Assembly (NCBI GenBank): GCA_037367405.1
Contig: JAZKJV010000295.1
Coordinates: 1,302,001-1,366,000, forward strand
Length of the DNA stretch: 64,000 nt
Source of the DNA: Ottelia alismoides
Lineage: Eukaryota > Streptophyta > Magnoliopsida > Alismatales > Hydrocharitaceae
Direction: 5' to 3'
Shown here piece by piece: positions 22,724 to 34,778 of this stretch. The first letter of the stretch is position 1. Each line of letters begins with the position of its first letter. The notes beneath the pieces are model-generated. The model was not told the DNA's origin and searched no databases. It saw only the letters and a program-made list of their open reading frames with translations. The translations under genes and the position numbers were made by a program.

Positions 22724-25700
22724 TGATGGATCATGTTTTCACTACTTTAATTGTTGTGTATTATTGTAGCACAACAGTGAAACGATCCATGCAAAAACCA
22801 CGCCTTCAAATATGTGTAAATTATTTTACTTGGCAAGATACCAATGTTGAACACAATGACACAAGTCTCCTCATCTATTTATCGAAAATAATCGATTAAG
22901 GTTGAGCGACTAAATTCAATGATTTAGCTCTTCTGATGCAGCCACAAAATAACACAAACAAAATGTATACAAACATGTTAAGATCTATGCAAGCAATGCA
23001 ATGAAATGAAAGATCTACAATGTTTATTTAGTTTTTGGATATATAAAATGATGCAAAATGATATGATGCATGCACAGGCTATTAAATGCATTTTTATTTG
23101 ATTTTATGCAGGTCAAAAATATGATGAAATATGCAATAAGATACTATGTAATGCAAGCAAATAATTATGTACTAATAATGCTCCTAATTTAATCAGACAC
23201 TTGAGTAAATAATGATTTGTTAATTTCTAAAACAAATTACGCATCAAAATGAATTAATGGCATAAAAAATCAAAGAGCAGGTGACACAATAAAACTATAA
23301 CTTATCAATATATTGAAAAGTGTCAAATCAGACAATAAAATAATGCCATTAGATAGAGAATAAAAAAGAGTAACCAATGCAACTGAAATCGACTAAATTG
23401 GAGTTTGTATGCTTAAGATATGATCATTATGGTTCCAGAGGCATAATTATGATAAAAAAACATAGAATTAAAAAGTATAAATATGCATATTAGCCCCTAG
23501 GAGGGGAATTTATGCAAATAGAGGAAGGCGGCTGGGGTCTCCTGTAAAATACCCAAGTGCGCACGAGAGGAGAACATGCATGAAAGGACCTGTCTGCAAA
23601 TCGGGGACCATGCGGGGAAGATTCTACAAAGTGTCCCAGCTGGAAACGTCGGGCATGCGTGCATCTAGGCTTAGAGTGAGGCTCGGGCAGGATGGAGGCT
23701 AGGTGATCGGAGCAGGTGCCTCAGGCTGCATGGGCGACCCAAGGCGCTTCAGAGATGGCTTGGCTCCACCGAGCCTCTTGGTATGGGCGGAACGATGTGG
23801 CCCTTTATGGTTTGTTGGATGGCCACCGAAGGGGGTTCATCCAATGGCATCTGCTCTTCGACCTCAGCCACGATGGTGACGATGATAATGGGACTCCGGC
23901 AAGATGCCTAAAGCTTTACCTACCCTATCCATCAATGCAAAAGCTCCGGGAAGAACCTTGGAGAGTTGGAGAAGAAGATCCGATGGAGGAGGAGGTGATG
24001 GACTCTCTTGAAGTTAGTGACGACGTGAGCTCGTCGGAGGAGCTGCTCAAGAATGGAGCTGTGATGCGAGCTCTGACCATTGAGGAAGAAACCTGCAAAA
24101 GATTTTAGCGGGAAATATCTGAAGCATGCGTACGTGTGAGGTGAATGGTCTGGGGACCCAATCAAGGTGGAGAAGAAGGGGGTCTGATGGGTTCCTCCAT
24201 CGTGATGGCGAAGGAAATGGGGCGGAGTGGCGGAAGGTTCTGACGGAGGGAGAGGGTGGTATGGACCTCCTGCGAAGATGAGGTAGGTCCAACAAAGCTA
24301 GTGAGGCGATCAGTTGGCGGTGAGGAGGTAGATGCGTGTGTAATAAAATCAAAGAAAACAACAAGAAAAGGTAAAACACATACCTGGATGATTCGAGGAA
24401 AAAGAAGGCGGTCAGAGATGGCTTGGGCTGAGGGCCAAATTGGTCCTCTGGTCGTCGCTCATCATGCTCAACTGAGGCACGGAGCTCAACGGTGGCGGAG
24501 CTGGCCGGATAGGCCATGTCTCGACACTAGCCTTATTCCCCATCTTCGCATGTCAACTCCATCCTCCTCTGCCTCAGGAGGAGGAGGACAACTAGGGCTT
24601 CATGCCATGAATGGCGGATGACGTGAACGTGTCTGGAGAAGGAGTCTTTATAGAAGGAGGCTGATAGTTACAAGTAGGTGATTGAGGGTTTTGAAACGGA
24701 TATCTTGAAAGCTTAGAGTGAGGGATGGGCTCGTTGAAGGTCATGCAAAGATGGCGGATGTTAGGGTTGCATCGAGGTGGTGTTAGGTAAAGCAAGGGAG
24801 AGCGGAGGTGGATTCTATAAGAGGAAAGGGGTGGAGGTGTCGCAAGGCATAAATCCTAAGAGCAAGGAACTTGGAGGTAGGCGATGAGTGGGGACCGCTG
24901 GATCTCGCGATCCAACGGCTCGTATGAAGGTGATGGTGGGTGGACCAGATCTGATCATATGATAAGATCAAATGACCAAAAGGAGGGTGGGCATGGATGG
25001 CTAAGATGAAGCTGGGTGAGCGATCTGATGGTGGAGGATGAAGGGATGACTTGGAGGGTGCTAGCTCGTTAGATTTATTTCCATCTAACGACTGGGATGA
25101 AGGCGGGAGTGGGTGGACCAGATGAAATAAAGGGAGGAGATCAGAGGGTTGAGGATCAAGCATGTTTGAACGGCTAGGATGGAGGCAGGTGGGATGAGAT
25201 TAGACGACAATAGAGGGTGACATGTGGTGGGTAAAGAGATGGCCCACATGGCATCTCCAGAGAGTGTCACGTGGCCCAATGGAATTATTCGAAAATCGAA
25301 AAATAAAAGAAAATAAAAAAGAATTAGAAGGGTGTTGAATTAACAAAAAGTCAAAACATAAAAATTGTAGATCTCGATGAGATCTATAAGTTTCATGTTG
25401 ACCAAAAAGTCTAAATACGTCAATAACACAAAGCAAAATTTTTTGATGTATTTTTAAGAGATAAAAACACTCTATTATAATGGATTTGAAATTTTTATAT
25501 TTTTGATTTCTTTTAGACACCAAAACAAATATCTACAATATTTAACTATTTTTTGGAATTTTTAATAAAAGAGAAAATAAATAAAATGTTAGTAATAAAT
25601 ATACAACAATTATGGTTAATAATTAAGGTTTATTATAGGGAGGAGAATTATTGTTATAGATGCGGAATTAATGAAGATTTGAAATGAAGTTCTTATTCTT

Positions 25701-25746
25701 CGAGAATAAAAAGAGAGAATAGTGATGATTAATCAGAGATTCATCA
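22724..25746 (-). mobile_element. solo Athila-like LTR (3,023 bp) in copia F
   Basis: On the minus strand it starts TGATGAATCTCTG and ends GATCCATCA, with a perfect 5-bp duplication (CTCCT) outside. No PBS, PPT or internal region is present, so it arose from LTR-LTR recombination. It belongs to the same family as the D LTR: both contain a block with GGTCAACATGAAACTT and ATCTACAA, a GC-rich middle (here about 25250-23550), and the tract TTAAGCAT(A/C)CAA(A/G)CTCCA. The open frames at 23716-24795 and 24783-25279 on either strand lie in the GC-rich middle, overlap one another and are not conserved with the D copy. I do not call them genes. Confidence 0.9.
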
Positions 25747-27479
25747 CTCCTCAGGTATCGCTTACGCTTTTACTTCTAGTAGCGATGCATATATGACACA
25801 GCGAGTCATGGGCTCTAGTGCATCCCACCATCTATGTAGAGACAGAGCCCAATTCATGTCCTACCGGACTATACCTCATGATAAATGGGATGTTATTGCT
25901 AATGGGGTCAACTGACCCATCACAGGACAAGGAAAGGTGTATATGACGCCATCCATGCACCTTCAGAATGTTTTATATGCCCCTGATTTTCAAGTGAACT
26001 TACTTTATATTAGTCAGATTACTAAGGATCTGCATTGTTGTGCCATTTTTGACCCTTTATCTCTTGTGTTTCAAGACATACTCACATGCATGGTGATTGG
26101 ATGTGGTTGTGAGCAGCAGGGGCTCTATCTACTGGTCCAGTCTCCTCATGCTAATGCCTCTACTATTCCTACTGGACAAGTCTCGTCGTACATGTGGCAC
26201 CTTCAATTTGGCCACCTTCCTCTGCAGAAGTTGTGTCATGTCCTCTCACAGATCTCCATACAATCTTCCTTTCAGTGCGAGGCTTTCCAGCTTGGGAAGC
26301 ACTACCGTTCCTCCTTTCCATCTCATCAGAGTCGAAGTAGTTCTCAATTGTTTGAGCTCCTTCATTTAGATATCTGGGGTTAGAGTCGTGTTCCTGGTCA
26401 CAAGGGACATCATTTTTATTTGGTTGTTATAAATGATTTTTATAGACTTCCTTGGGTTTTTCTTTTGAAGAATAGGTCTGAGGTTGGGTCTGTTATCAAG
26501 TCATTAATTAATGAGATAAAGAATATTTTTCTACCAATGTTAAATATTTGTATTCTGATAATGACTTAGAGTTTTGCACCCTACAACTTTCAGAGTTTCT
26601 CAGGTCTCTTGGCATTGTACACCATACCTCATGTTCCCATACATCTCAGCAGAACGATATTGCTGAGTGCAAACACCATTACTTACTCCGATGACTAGAG
26701 TCCTGTTGATTCAGAGTCATGCTCCGCATGCTTACTGGGGGTGATGCGGTTCTCACTGCTTGCTACTTAGTGAACCAAATGCCTTCCTCTTTTTTGGGAG
26801 AAAATATCCCTTTCTTAATTGCATTTTCCGAGAAGGATCTATTCTCCCTCACACCTCGTGTGTTTGGATCTGTAGCCTTTGTTCATGATTTCTCTCCTGG
26901 TCGTGACAAGCTCTCCCCCAGAGATGTCAAGTATATTTTTGTTGGCTACTCTCATACCCAAAAGAGGTACCATTGCTTTGATCTACTTTGACATGTGCTG
27001 ATGTTACTTTTTTTGAGTCTATCATGTATGTCTCTCCTATAGGTGACTGACTGGCCCCATCAGACTCTAATGATGAGATCCACATTCCTCCACCTCCTAT
27101 AGTGTTACCACCACCTACACCTACTATTGCTTAACTACCTCTAGTCCACCACCACCACCACCATCTCCTGTACCTACTCATTATCCTCCACCCGCTCCTA
27201 TAGTTTCCCTGGATCACTACCTACATTGACTCAATTTCTGCCATGTGTGTTTACTCACAGGTCTCGCTTTGTTCCTCCTACTCATAGGTATTCCCCGTCA
27301 TCTAGCATGCCTTAGGTATATAATGAGCACATTGTTTCTAATCATGGCACTGTTGAGTTGTCTGTGTAGTAGGAGTCACTACAGGATGAGCAGATACGCT
27401 CGCAAGAGGGAAACTTACAGGTTCAGGATATGACAGATGATCTTGATGTATCGATTTCTTTGCGAAAGCAGAGATGTAT
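25747..27479 (+). pseudogene. copia F protease/integrase remnant
   Basis: After the solo LTR the frame continues with ASHHLC-type protease-linker sequence (about 25830), then MTPSMHLQNVLYAPDFQVNL and the GAG-pre-integrase block with TSSYMWHLQFGHLPLQKL (26180-26240). Integrase follows: a LFELLHLDIWG start (26350), HHTSCSHTSQQND near 26630 with the Glu codon in AECKHHYLLR, then YLVNQMPSSFLGENIPF and LTPRVFGSVAFVHDFSPGRD (26850-26910). KYIFVGYSHTQKRYHCF ends the integrase. A proline-rich linker (27090-27230) leads to the start of RT. Scattered stops show decay. Element C is inserted at 27479 inside the RT approach (SLRKQR motif). Confidence 0.87.
27475..27479. repeat. target site duplication of element C, left copy
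   Basis: TGTAT here against TGTAC at 42702-42706: four of five bases agree. Removing C with one copy of the duplication keeps the copia F reading frame open across the site, which supports the boundaries. Confidence 0.75.
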
Positions 27480-30400
27480 TGATGAATCGACGTTTCATCA
27501 TCTTTATTCTATCATTTTGGCCTTAAAAACCCTAGTAAATACGTGTAAATAACGTTAATTCATGCATTTTAGCGTTCATGCATATGTGTGTAAAAAGTGT
27601 ACAAAATACTATTTTTAATGTCAAAATTATAGAATAAAGAAAAAAAGAAAAAGAATAAAATATTGTAAATATTTTATGACCCAAAACCCCGAGACCTAGG
27701 CATCTCGATGACTAGGTCGACAAGGAATAAAGTAGGGGGAGATAAGGGCCAAAATACAATAAAAATACCTTTGTTTTTATTTCATTCCTTATTCATTTTG
27801 GGACCTATTTTTGGTTCCACTTTTATACCTCAAATAAAAAAACTTTGTACATGAAAGTTGTAGATAATTAAAAAATAAAAATACAAATTTGATTTCACTC
27901 AAAAATAATGTACAGATAAAAAGTTATGGTCTGAATAATATTCCAGAGTCCCAACTTCCCAGACCTGTATCTCCCTAATAAAAACTCGAAATGCATCAAA
28001 CTCACCTTTAATTGTATATAATTTTAAATAAGCTATTTAATGACGGTGGTTTTGCATTTGGCGGAGCTACGATTTGAAAGTTGAGTTTTGGACCCTTATT
28101 GTATACTTGTACAGATTAAAATGTTCATTTTATTTATTATTCATTATTTTAATAATTTTATATTTTTTATAATTTTGTAAATATTATTTATAATATAAAT
28201 GTACATTAAAATCAGAATAAAAACCTAAAGAAAATACAAAAATAAAAATACATGTATATAATACATAGGTATAAGACCTATAAGTATACCTGTATAATTA
28301 ATACTTCTATTTTATTAAGTATACAAAATACATCCTAAAAATAAAATAAAAATATATTTAAGTGCATAAAAACGAGTTATAAATTTATAAAATAATAAAC
28401 ACAAATATTTAAAAATAATTCACAAAACAAAAATAAAATAATAAAATACAAAGATATGTATACCTATATAAGCCTAAAAAGATAACTTGTATTTTTATAC
28501 CTCTAAAAAATAAATAAAAATCATAATAAAATAATTTATAAAGTAAAAAACATTTTTTATTTTAAAACCTAAAATTAATAAAATCGTTTGTTATTTTTAA
28601 TTGAATTTACAAAACCTTTATTTACTTTTCGTCTTTTTGCGGATGATGTGGCCCAATCAGGCCACGCCATCCGTTGACACAGGGTCAACTCCATGACCCC
28701 AGGTCTGGGACTGCTGGATCTTAATTTCTACCCTCTTTCTCGAAATTTTCCCGCTCGCATCTTTCCCTATTGCGCCTAGGCCCATTCTTGACTTTTGTTG
28801 CCAGTACACTAGGCTTATATGCCTAGGGATTATATCGTGGATTCGCCCATCGGTGTGCGAGATAAATCTAGTTCTTTGCCCCCATTCGTCAACTTTACAT
28901 CGGCTACCTCCTTCATTCTGACACGTTCCCAATTTTGGTCATTGTTTCTCGATTTTTTTCCCATGATGCATTGCTCGAGGTAACGTTGACCCTTCATGAA
29001 AGTTACCCTATGATCATCCCTACTCCACGCCGGGTGCACAAATCTCCCAAAATCTCGCCGCAATAATCGCAAATCCTCCTTGAACATTGTGCCATAACCC
29101 TTCTGTACATAACCCCCCGCTCACCATTTTGGCTCGTTGGTTTTTCACCTACCCGATTCTTCCACCTCGGAGTAGCCTAGGATTGAGCCTTCATGACAGG
29201 GAGTGTTCTCCTTGCTCCAGGCACCCGGAGGAGAGGCGTAGGGGGTCTACCCAACCATCGCTGGAGCGCCGCTCCTGGCGGTTATATCTCGCAGTCTTTG
29301 GCCGCTCGAGGTCGTTTTTCTGATTATTTCTCTCGTTGTTTAGTTAGCCATTAGTTTTAGATTTCAGTTCGTGCATTTAGTGTGTTGGTCAATCGATTAG
29401 CTAGCATAGATTTCACTCACGAACACCTACCCGGAGCTCTTCTGCTCCGACGACCATCATCCACTCCTCACCCACCTCCCATCCGCCAATAAGAGCTGGG
29501 TTCTCCATTCTTTTCTCGATGTTGCATTTTCTTGTCACTTGCAGGACCTAAGAGAGGCATCTGTGCCTCGTCTTTTTGCCTAAGAACAGCCCAGGTCCGT
29601 CGGAGCTTCTTCGACCTGTAGAAGGCCATCCGCTGGTCTTCGGCTCAATCTAAGACACATGGGCGTTGGGGAGGAGTCACCGGAGCAGAACGCGCCCTTC
29701 GGCCGTGAGGATGGTGATCGGAGGCGAGCCCAGCACCTGATCAAAACTCGGCGCCGTCGAGTTCTTCTTTGGTTCTTCCAGCCGCATCCTACGCCGTCGG
29801 ATCAAGATTGCTCCTCCCGTGCTGCAGCTGACGTTGGATCAAAACCACCCTAGCCATTCGATCAACCTTTCAAGTTCTAATCCCGGGCGTTGGTGTCGAA
29901 GGGGTATCGCGCATCCTCGGCGTGACACGTGGCGTTAAGTGAAACATCTCCCGCCGTCGGATCAGCCCCCCACCTGGGTATTTTGCATATCTCACCCAAC
30001 CCTTTTTGTATTTAAATATTAATCATTAAACTTTCCTCAGCAGTTTTAAATTTTTGTAGAATTTGCATAGTGCCCCCTAGACTTTTGTATTATTACATTT
30101 TGACCCCTGCCAGGTCACGTGCTCTACGCACGTGACTTGGCAATTTTGCAGGACCACCAGGTTATTTTATTTATTTAACTTTGCCCCAAAAACATTATTA
30201 TCAAGTTATTATATCTTTGGAGTTTTGCAAAGTAGCCCCTGAGAGTTTAAAAATTATAAAATAGCCCTTGCCTGGCGCGTGATTGTCGCGTGCGTTTGTT
30301 GGGAAATTTGCATCCATGACCCCAGGATTTTGTTGATTTATACTTAGTCCATAAAGTTTTTATTGCATATAATTTCTGGACAATTTACACGCAAGCCCTT

Positions 30401-31507
30401 CAACTTTCTGCCATTTACAAAAACGCCCCTACCAGCATTGCATTTTCTTTTTGTTTATTTTAATTATTGCATGCATCTATAACATTCGAAAAATCACCAA
30501 AAAATAGGCACACATCCTGTTGGATTCTAGTTCCATGCCATATTTTTGTTTTGCATTTTTATTGCATTTTCATATTTATAAAAATTCAAAACTTGCATTT
30601 TCAATACTGTTTGCATTATAAAATCCATAAAAAGTATAAAAACACTCAGAAAATTCCCAAAACAATATCTTTTGCCTATTTTGGTGTTTTAACTTCTGTC
30701 CAAAAATCACTAAAAAATATAAAAGAAAACTCCTAAAAATTATAAAACTCCAAAAATCCTCAAAAAATATTAAAAATTCATAAAAATCCTAAAAATATAA
30801 TCTTTGTTTCCAAATTTTCTTTATTTTATTATCTTTTATTTAAAATTAATTTAAGGAATTTTGGACACTGTTTGATATTTTTCATCCTCATTTTAATTTC
30901 GGCCAGCAACTTAGTTCACTGTTTTCTAGTATTTTTGCCTTTGAAAATACCAAAAAAATCAGAAAAACCTAGGAAAAATCACAAAAACATTAGAATATTA
31001 TAAAAAGCCTAAAAATATTTTATTTCTTGATTTTTGCTTATTTTTACTTACTTTTATAAATGCCTCATCCTTCTCTTTCTTACTTTGTATATACATTCTA
31101 TTTAAAGAAAAAGAAAATAAAAAAAGATAAAAAAATAAAAAGAAAATATAAAATGAGAAAATTAAAAATCAAAATACAAAAATATAAAATTAATTAAAAG
31201 AAATAGAAAATATAAAATTAAAAACCCACAAAAAATAGCATAAATAGGCAAATCATCACATTCACATTTTTGAGCATTTTGCCCCGTTCTACCTGTTTGC
31301 TCCTTGTGTTCGACCTCTACACATACTTGCACCTATACACATCTTGTTGTAGAGTTATAATAAATTTTAACTCTGCACCACTTTTCATTGTTTAATTCTT
31401 GTTGTGGATTAATTGTTGTTTGAACTGCGGATTTCGCGTGAGGTCAACTCAGCGACTATTGGTTCGCCTTGTGAATCGACACGACCTCTGCAAAATCCGG
31501 TTCAACA
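27480..31507 (+). mobile_element. 5' LTR of element C (4,028 bp)
   Basis: Boundaries come from the alignment with the 3' LTR (37354-42701), the target duplication and the PBS. Internal layout: first block with a purine-rich GTAGGGGGAGATAAGGGCC box (27733-27751), AT-rich block (28130-28620), GC-rich block (28640-30000) and a region of degenerate GCCCCT motifs (30060-30440). An A/T-rich block of repeated AAAATATAAAA-like words (30540-31250) and a terminal unique part follow. The frames at 28657-28932, 29087-29323 and 29659-29853 are partly conserved in the 3' LTR, but only as repeat copies. Confidence 0.9.
30111..30139. promoter_or_regulatory. paired G-box palindrome in C-family LTR
   Basis: GTCACGTGC and GCACGTGAC face each other around a 5-nt spacer, giving a 12-bp hairpin with one G-T pair and two CACGTG cores. 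It is kept in the 3' LTR (41305-41333) despite a change in the spacer. CACGTG is the known core for plant bZIP and bHLH factors; regulation of this LTR is inferred only. Confidence 0.5.
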
Positions 31508-31509
31508 AA

Positions 31510-31527
31510 TGGTACCGTTGCTGAGGA
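31510..31527 (+). other. primer-binding site of element C
   Basis: TGGTACCGTTGCTGAGGA, two bases after the LTR end, resembles the Athila/Tat consensus TGGCGCCGTTGCCGGGGA. Confidence 0.85.
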
Positions 31528-32754
31528 GCAACAACGCTTAGTTCGGCTTTTTGTTTGTGCTTGTGATTACTTATCTATTTTCGTGGATTTTATTTTTGCT
31601 TATTTTATTTTCCTTATTTTGATATCTCTGTTGAGCTATCTAACCTCCTCTTTTGTTGATTTCGTGCGAGGAACCACAGATCAAGGGAGGCGCTCCACCA
31701 TAGGCGTCTGGGCACCCCCGTGAAGCCGACATTTGCCAGCCTTGCACCAAGGAGACGAAGAGGAATTTTTGAAGACTGAGCTCCACCTTAGTTGTTGCAT
31801 CTATTTTCTTGTATTTAATTGTGTAATTTGTGTGAGAGAGAGACCACTTTTGATTTGTAATAATACATGTACCCCGAACTATGGACATTCGAGCCTAATT
31901 TCCAAGTAATTGTTCACTTGGGGGCTCACCATGGTTTTGTCAGTTTTTCTTCGCATTTTTTTATTTGTTTTCCGGTTTTATTTTATTTCTTTTGTGTGAT
32001 TGAGCCTTAGCTTTAGGATCTGCTTGGAGATAGTATTAGGTCCAAACACATTAATCACCATTGCATGTACCTATAGTCTCGTTTGGACTTAGTCAAATTT
32101 TGAAAAAACGTGCTTAACGCTAATAGCAGCTTCTCACTCTAGGGCGATTTCATCGGTTGCATCTGCATATAGATTAGGTTTCAATTCTGTTGAGCATCCT
32201 TGCATGTAGAGTGCTGGTAGCAAGGTGAGCATTTACGTGTTAGCATCCATCATCGATTTACCGCTTGCATTGCTTTTCCGACTCTCCCTCTGATTTTGCC
32301 AACCTAGGTGCTTAAAGAAATTGAATCCTCATTAGGCGCGTGCATTCTCACTAAAAAAACCAAAAAAGTGATAACAAATAAAATTGGGACTGTTAATATT
32401 ACTTGACCCTAAAAAGATCAAAAAGAAAAATATTATCTTGGGGCGAGTTATCCCCGCATTGTCTTCATTTTACATTGCTCGCGCACACACTAAGGATTAG
32501 TACCCAAATCCCATTCAGGCCCTAAGTGTTTGTGCAACTTTTGGACTTCTCACCTAACTCTAAAACAGACAAGATAAAAAGACCGACTTTTCGGTCTCTA
32601 CCAAGTTGAGTAGGTGAATTGAGGGTTTGTCTTGTGTGAGTTTGTTTGTGATTGCTTGTGTGTATTCTATATCGCCTCTGCGCATTTGCGCCTTTTCTCC
32701 ACTTCTCTTGATTTGACCATCGTGCTCTCCCGATCATTTCCTCTTATTTTCGAG
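31528..32754 (+). other. 5' leader of element C
   Basis: Non-coding, with boxes shared with A and B: GGGGGCTCACC (31920-31930), AAAATTGGGACTGTTAA (about 32382-32398), CTTGACCCTAAAA, a CTTGGGGCGAG box, and a hairpin GACCGA-CTTTTC-GGTC near 32581 that is also present in A. These conserved boxes may include dimerisation or packaging signals, but that is inference. Confidence 0.6.
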
Positions 32755-33180
32755 ATGGATCCCTGGAGCGTATTTTATCCAGACTTTGCGGATCCCTCGC
32801 TCACTCCAGTCGGTCCACCTCCCTTTTATCAGGAGGATCCTCCTCCTACTTTTTTTATTTTTGTACATACCCGCCTCGACCACAGTATCAGACCTCGGAT
32901 TTCTACCCACACCCACCTCCACCTCAGTATTTCCCACCTTCACGTCCACCTAAGACTGACCTGTTGGAGTCACCTTTAATGGAGTCCACCCTTGAGCACT
33001 TGACCCAGATGATGGATCATATGAGATAGAGGATTGACCACCTCACTAGTACGAATAAGAGCGACCGTGATATTCCACCATTTGATGACATGGGTTCATT
33101 TGAGTATTTCCATGAGAGCTTGCAATCGCCCAAAATACAAAAAATTAGAAAATTTTAAAAATCCAAAAAGATTTCGGGAG
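32755..33180 (+). pseudogene. short gag-like remnant (element C)
   Basis: The frame opens with ATG at 32755 (MDPWSVFYPDF), followed by a Pro/Tyr-rich stretch. After a frame change it continues into an EHLTQMMDHMR segment (about 32993-33025) and a GSFEYFHESLQ segment (about 33090-33125). The capsid core seen in A and B is missing. This therefore joins the N-terminal edge of gag to the region just before protease. It could be a remodelled leader peptide of the element. I cannot assign a function. Confidence 0.5.
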
Positions 33181-33184
33181 ACGC

Positions 33185-34070
33185 ATGATCGAGTCAGACT
33201 GTGAGGAGAGAGTTCACTTGCCAGACCCTTTGACCACACAGCCTTTCACACCTTGTCCCACCTTTTACCCCGAGGATGCCGCTGTACAGACTGCTCTTGG
33301 CATTCCTCGTGTAGATGATGATTCCAACTTCCTTCCTTGTATGGAGGAGGTCCGAAAATTCAAAAAAATGTTGACTGAACTCGAAGTGGTGGCCACCATT
33401 CATGAGATTATCTGCGCCCCACTCCAGCAGGATATGACCCAATTATCTGCTACTCCTCCCAAGAAGAGAAAGTGGAGAAGCAGATCTGAGCGTCATATCT
33501 TTACCATGGCCACTGCCCCTGCCATCACACACCGTCCCATTCCTCGGAAGAGGAACACTGCCACACCTTTCACTAGATGCACCATCTCGGACCACACATG
33601 TGATCACACTCTCCTAGACAGCGGTGTTTCGATTAGCATATTACCCTTCTCGCTGGTACAGTCTCTTCACTTAGGGCCTCTCAAGAAAACCAGGATGATC
33701 GTATAGTTTGCCGATGGATCTATCAAGAGGCCGAAGGGTATCCTTGAAAATGCTATCATTTCGATTCAGGGCATGAGCTACCATGTTGACTTTGTCATTT
33801 TGCCCATGGAGACCTCCACTGAGGAGCACTCTCCAATCATCCTGGGACGACCGTTCCTCGCCTCTGCGAGGGTCGTTATTGATTATGGATCAGGAGAGAT
33901 TCTCTTCCGTCCTGTTGACGAGAGCGAAGCATTGATCACCGCACCCACAGTTGACCAGAGACCCGCACCTGATGTGACCACACCTATCTTGGTTGACCCT
34001 AAGGACCATGAACTTGACGAGACTATCAGAGAATTTTGTTGTTCATTGGATTCCACTGAGACCCGATAAT
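33185..34070 (+). pseudogene. retropepsin with in-frame TAG (element C)
   Basis: 33185-33706 runs from an upstream helical region (MEEVRKFKKMLTELEVVATI) to HTLLDSGVSISILPFSLVQ, which contains the catalytic Asp-Ser-Gly. The frame meets TAG at 33704-33706, where A- and B-type relatives read Gln (CAG). It then continues open in the same frame: FADGSIKRPKG, MSYHVDFVILPMET, SPIILGRPFLASARVV and SGEILFRPVDES, to a stop near 34069. One C-to-T change thus separates the protease into two. This is the best-preserved protein segment of C, although C lacks all of pol downstream. Confidence 0.85.
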
Positions 34071-34683
34071 TCCTCCCTATAGAGGAAGACTCGGAAAGCA
34101 TGGACCTCGGAGTTCTTCCTTCTGGGACTTGGCGGTGTGTTGATGACATCCACGGGATTTACATGATTGATACCATTGAGCGGAGGGCAGATCTAGAGAC
34201 TAGACAGGATGGACATGATTCGACTACTTTCACCGATGGGTCCGCTCCTGTTCATTTAGATTCAGATAAGACTGAAAAGGTCAAATTTGATTTGATTTCT
34301 TTTTTCGGGAATTCAGGCTTTTTGATGAGAAAGATAATCCGGTTGAGATTATAGAGGACAAACAGAGTCCAACTACTTCCACTAATGAGTTCGTTCCTTT
34401 TGGTTTTGACATGGATGAGACCTCGCAGGACGACACTAATTACACTACTCCCGATGATGATGAGTTCACCCCATTACATTTTGATATCAGCGAGACTCCT
34501 AAGGCCAGACCTGACCACACTTCTTCCACTCACCAGTCTGTGCCTCTTCACCCTAGGGCCCTGAGGATATTCACTCTGTCGACCCTGATCAGCTTCCGTC
34601 CACTGTGGACCCCGATGTCGACCTGCACCATACCAGATCCATCCCTCAGCGGTCCCGCAAGAAGGTTCGCGTTCTACCTTCTT
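34071..34683 (+). pseudogene. acidic tail after protease (element C)
   Basis: Asp/Glu/Thr-rich frames with several stops (for example DETSQDDTNYTTPDDDEFT at 34411-34467) end in a basic RSRKKVRVLPS-like segment followed by TAA near 34684. Element A has a similar acidic stretch after its protease, running off at position 1. In autonomous relatives this leads to RT. Here the open frame ends and pol is absent, so the element's coding part finishes at this point. Confidence 0.5.
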
Positions 34684-34778
34684 AAACATGTGTATATCCA
34701 TCTCTGTTGTACATTCGCTTCTGTTCATCTTCGTCCCTCTCCCGTATTGTTCATCCACCCATTCTCGTGTTTGCCTTG

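Noticed and set aside
23716..25279. Several frames of 90-156 codons on both strands that look like host genes
   Set aside because: They lie inside the solo LTR, overlap on opposite strands and are not conserved in the related D LTR.
28657..29853. Frames at 28657, 28830, 29087 and 29659 that recur near 39852-41075
   Set aside because: They are the two LTRs of element C. Stops and frame changes differ between the copies.
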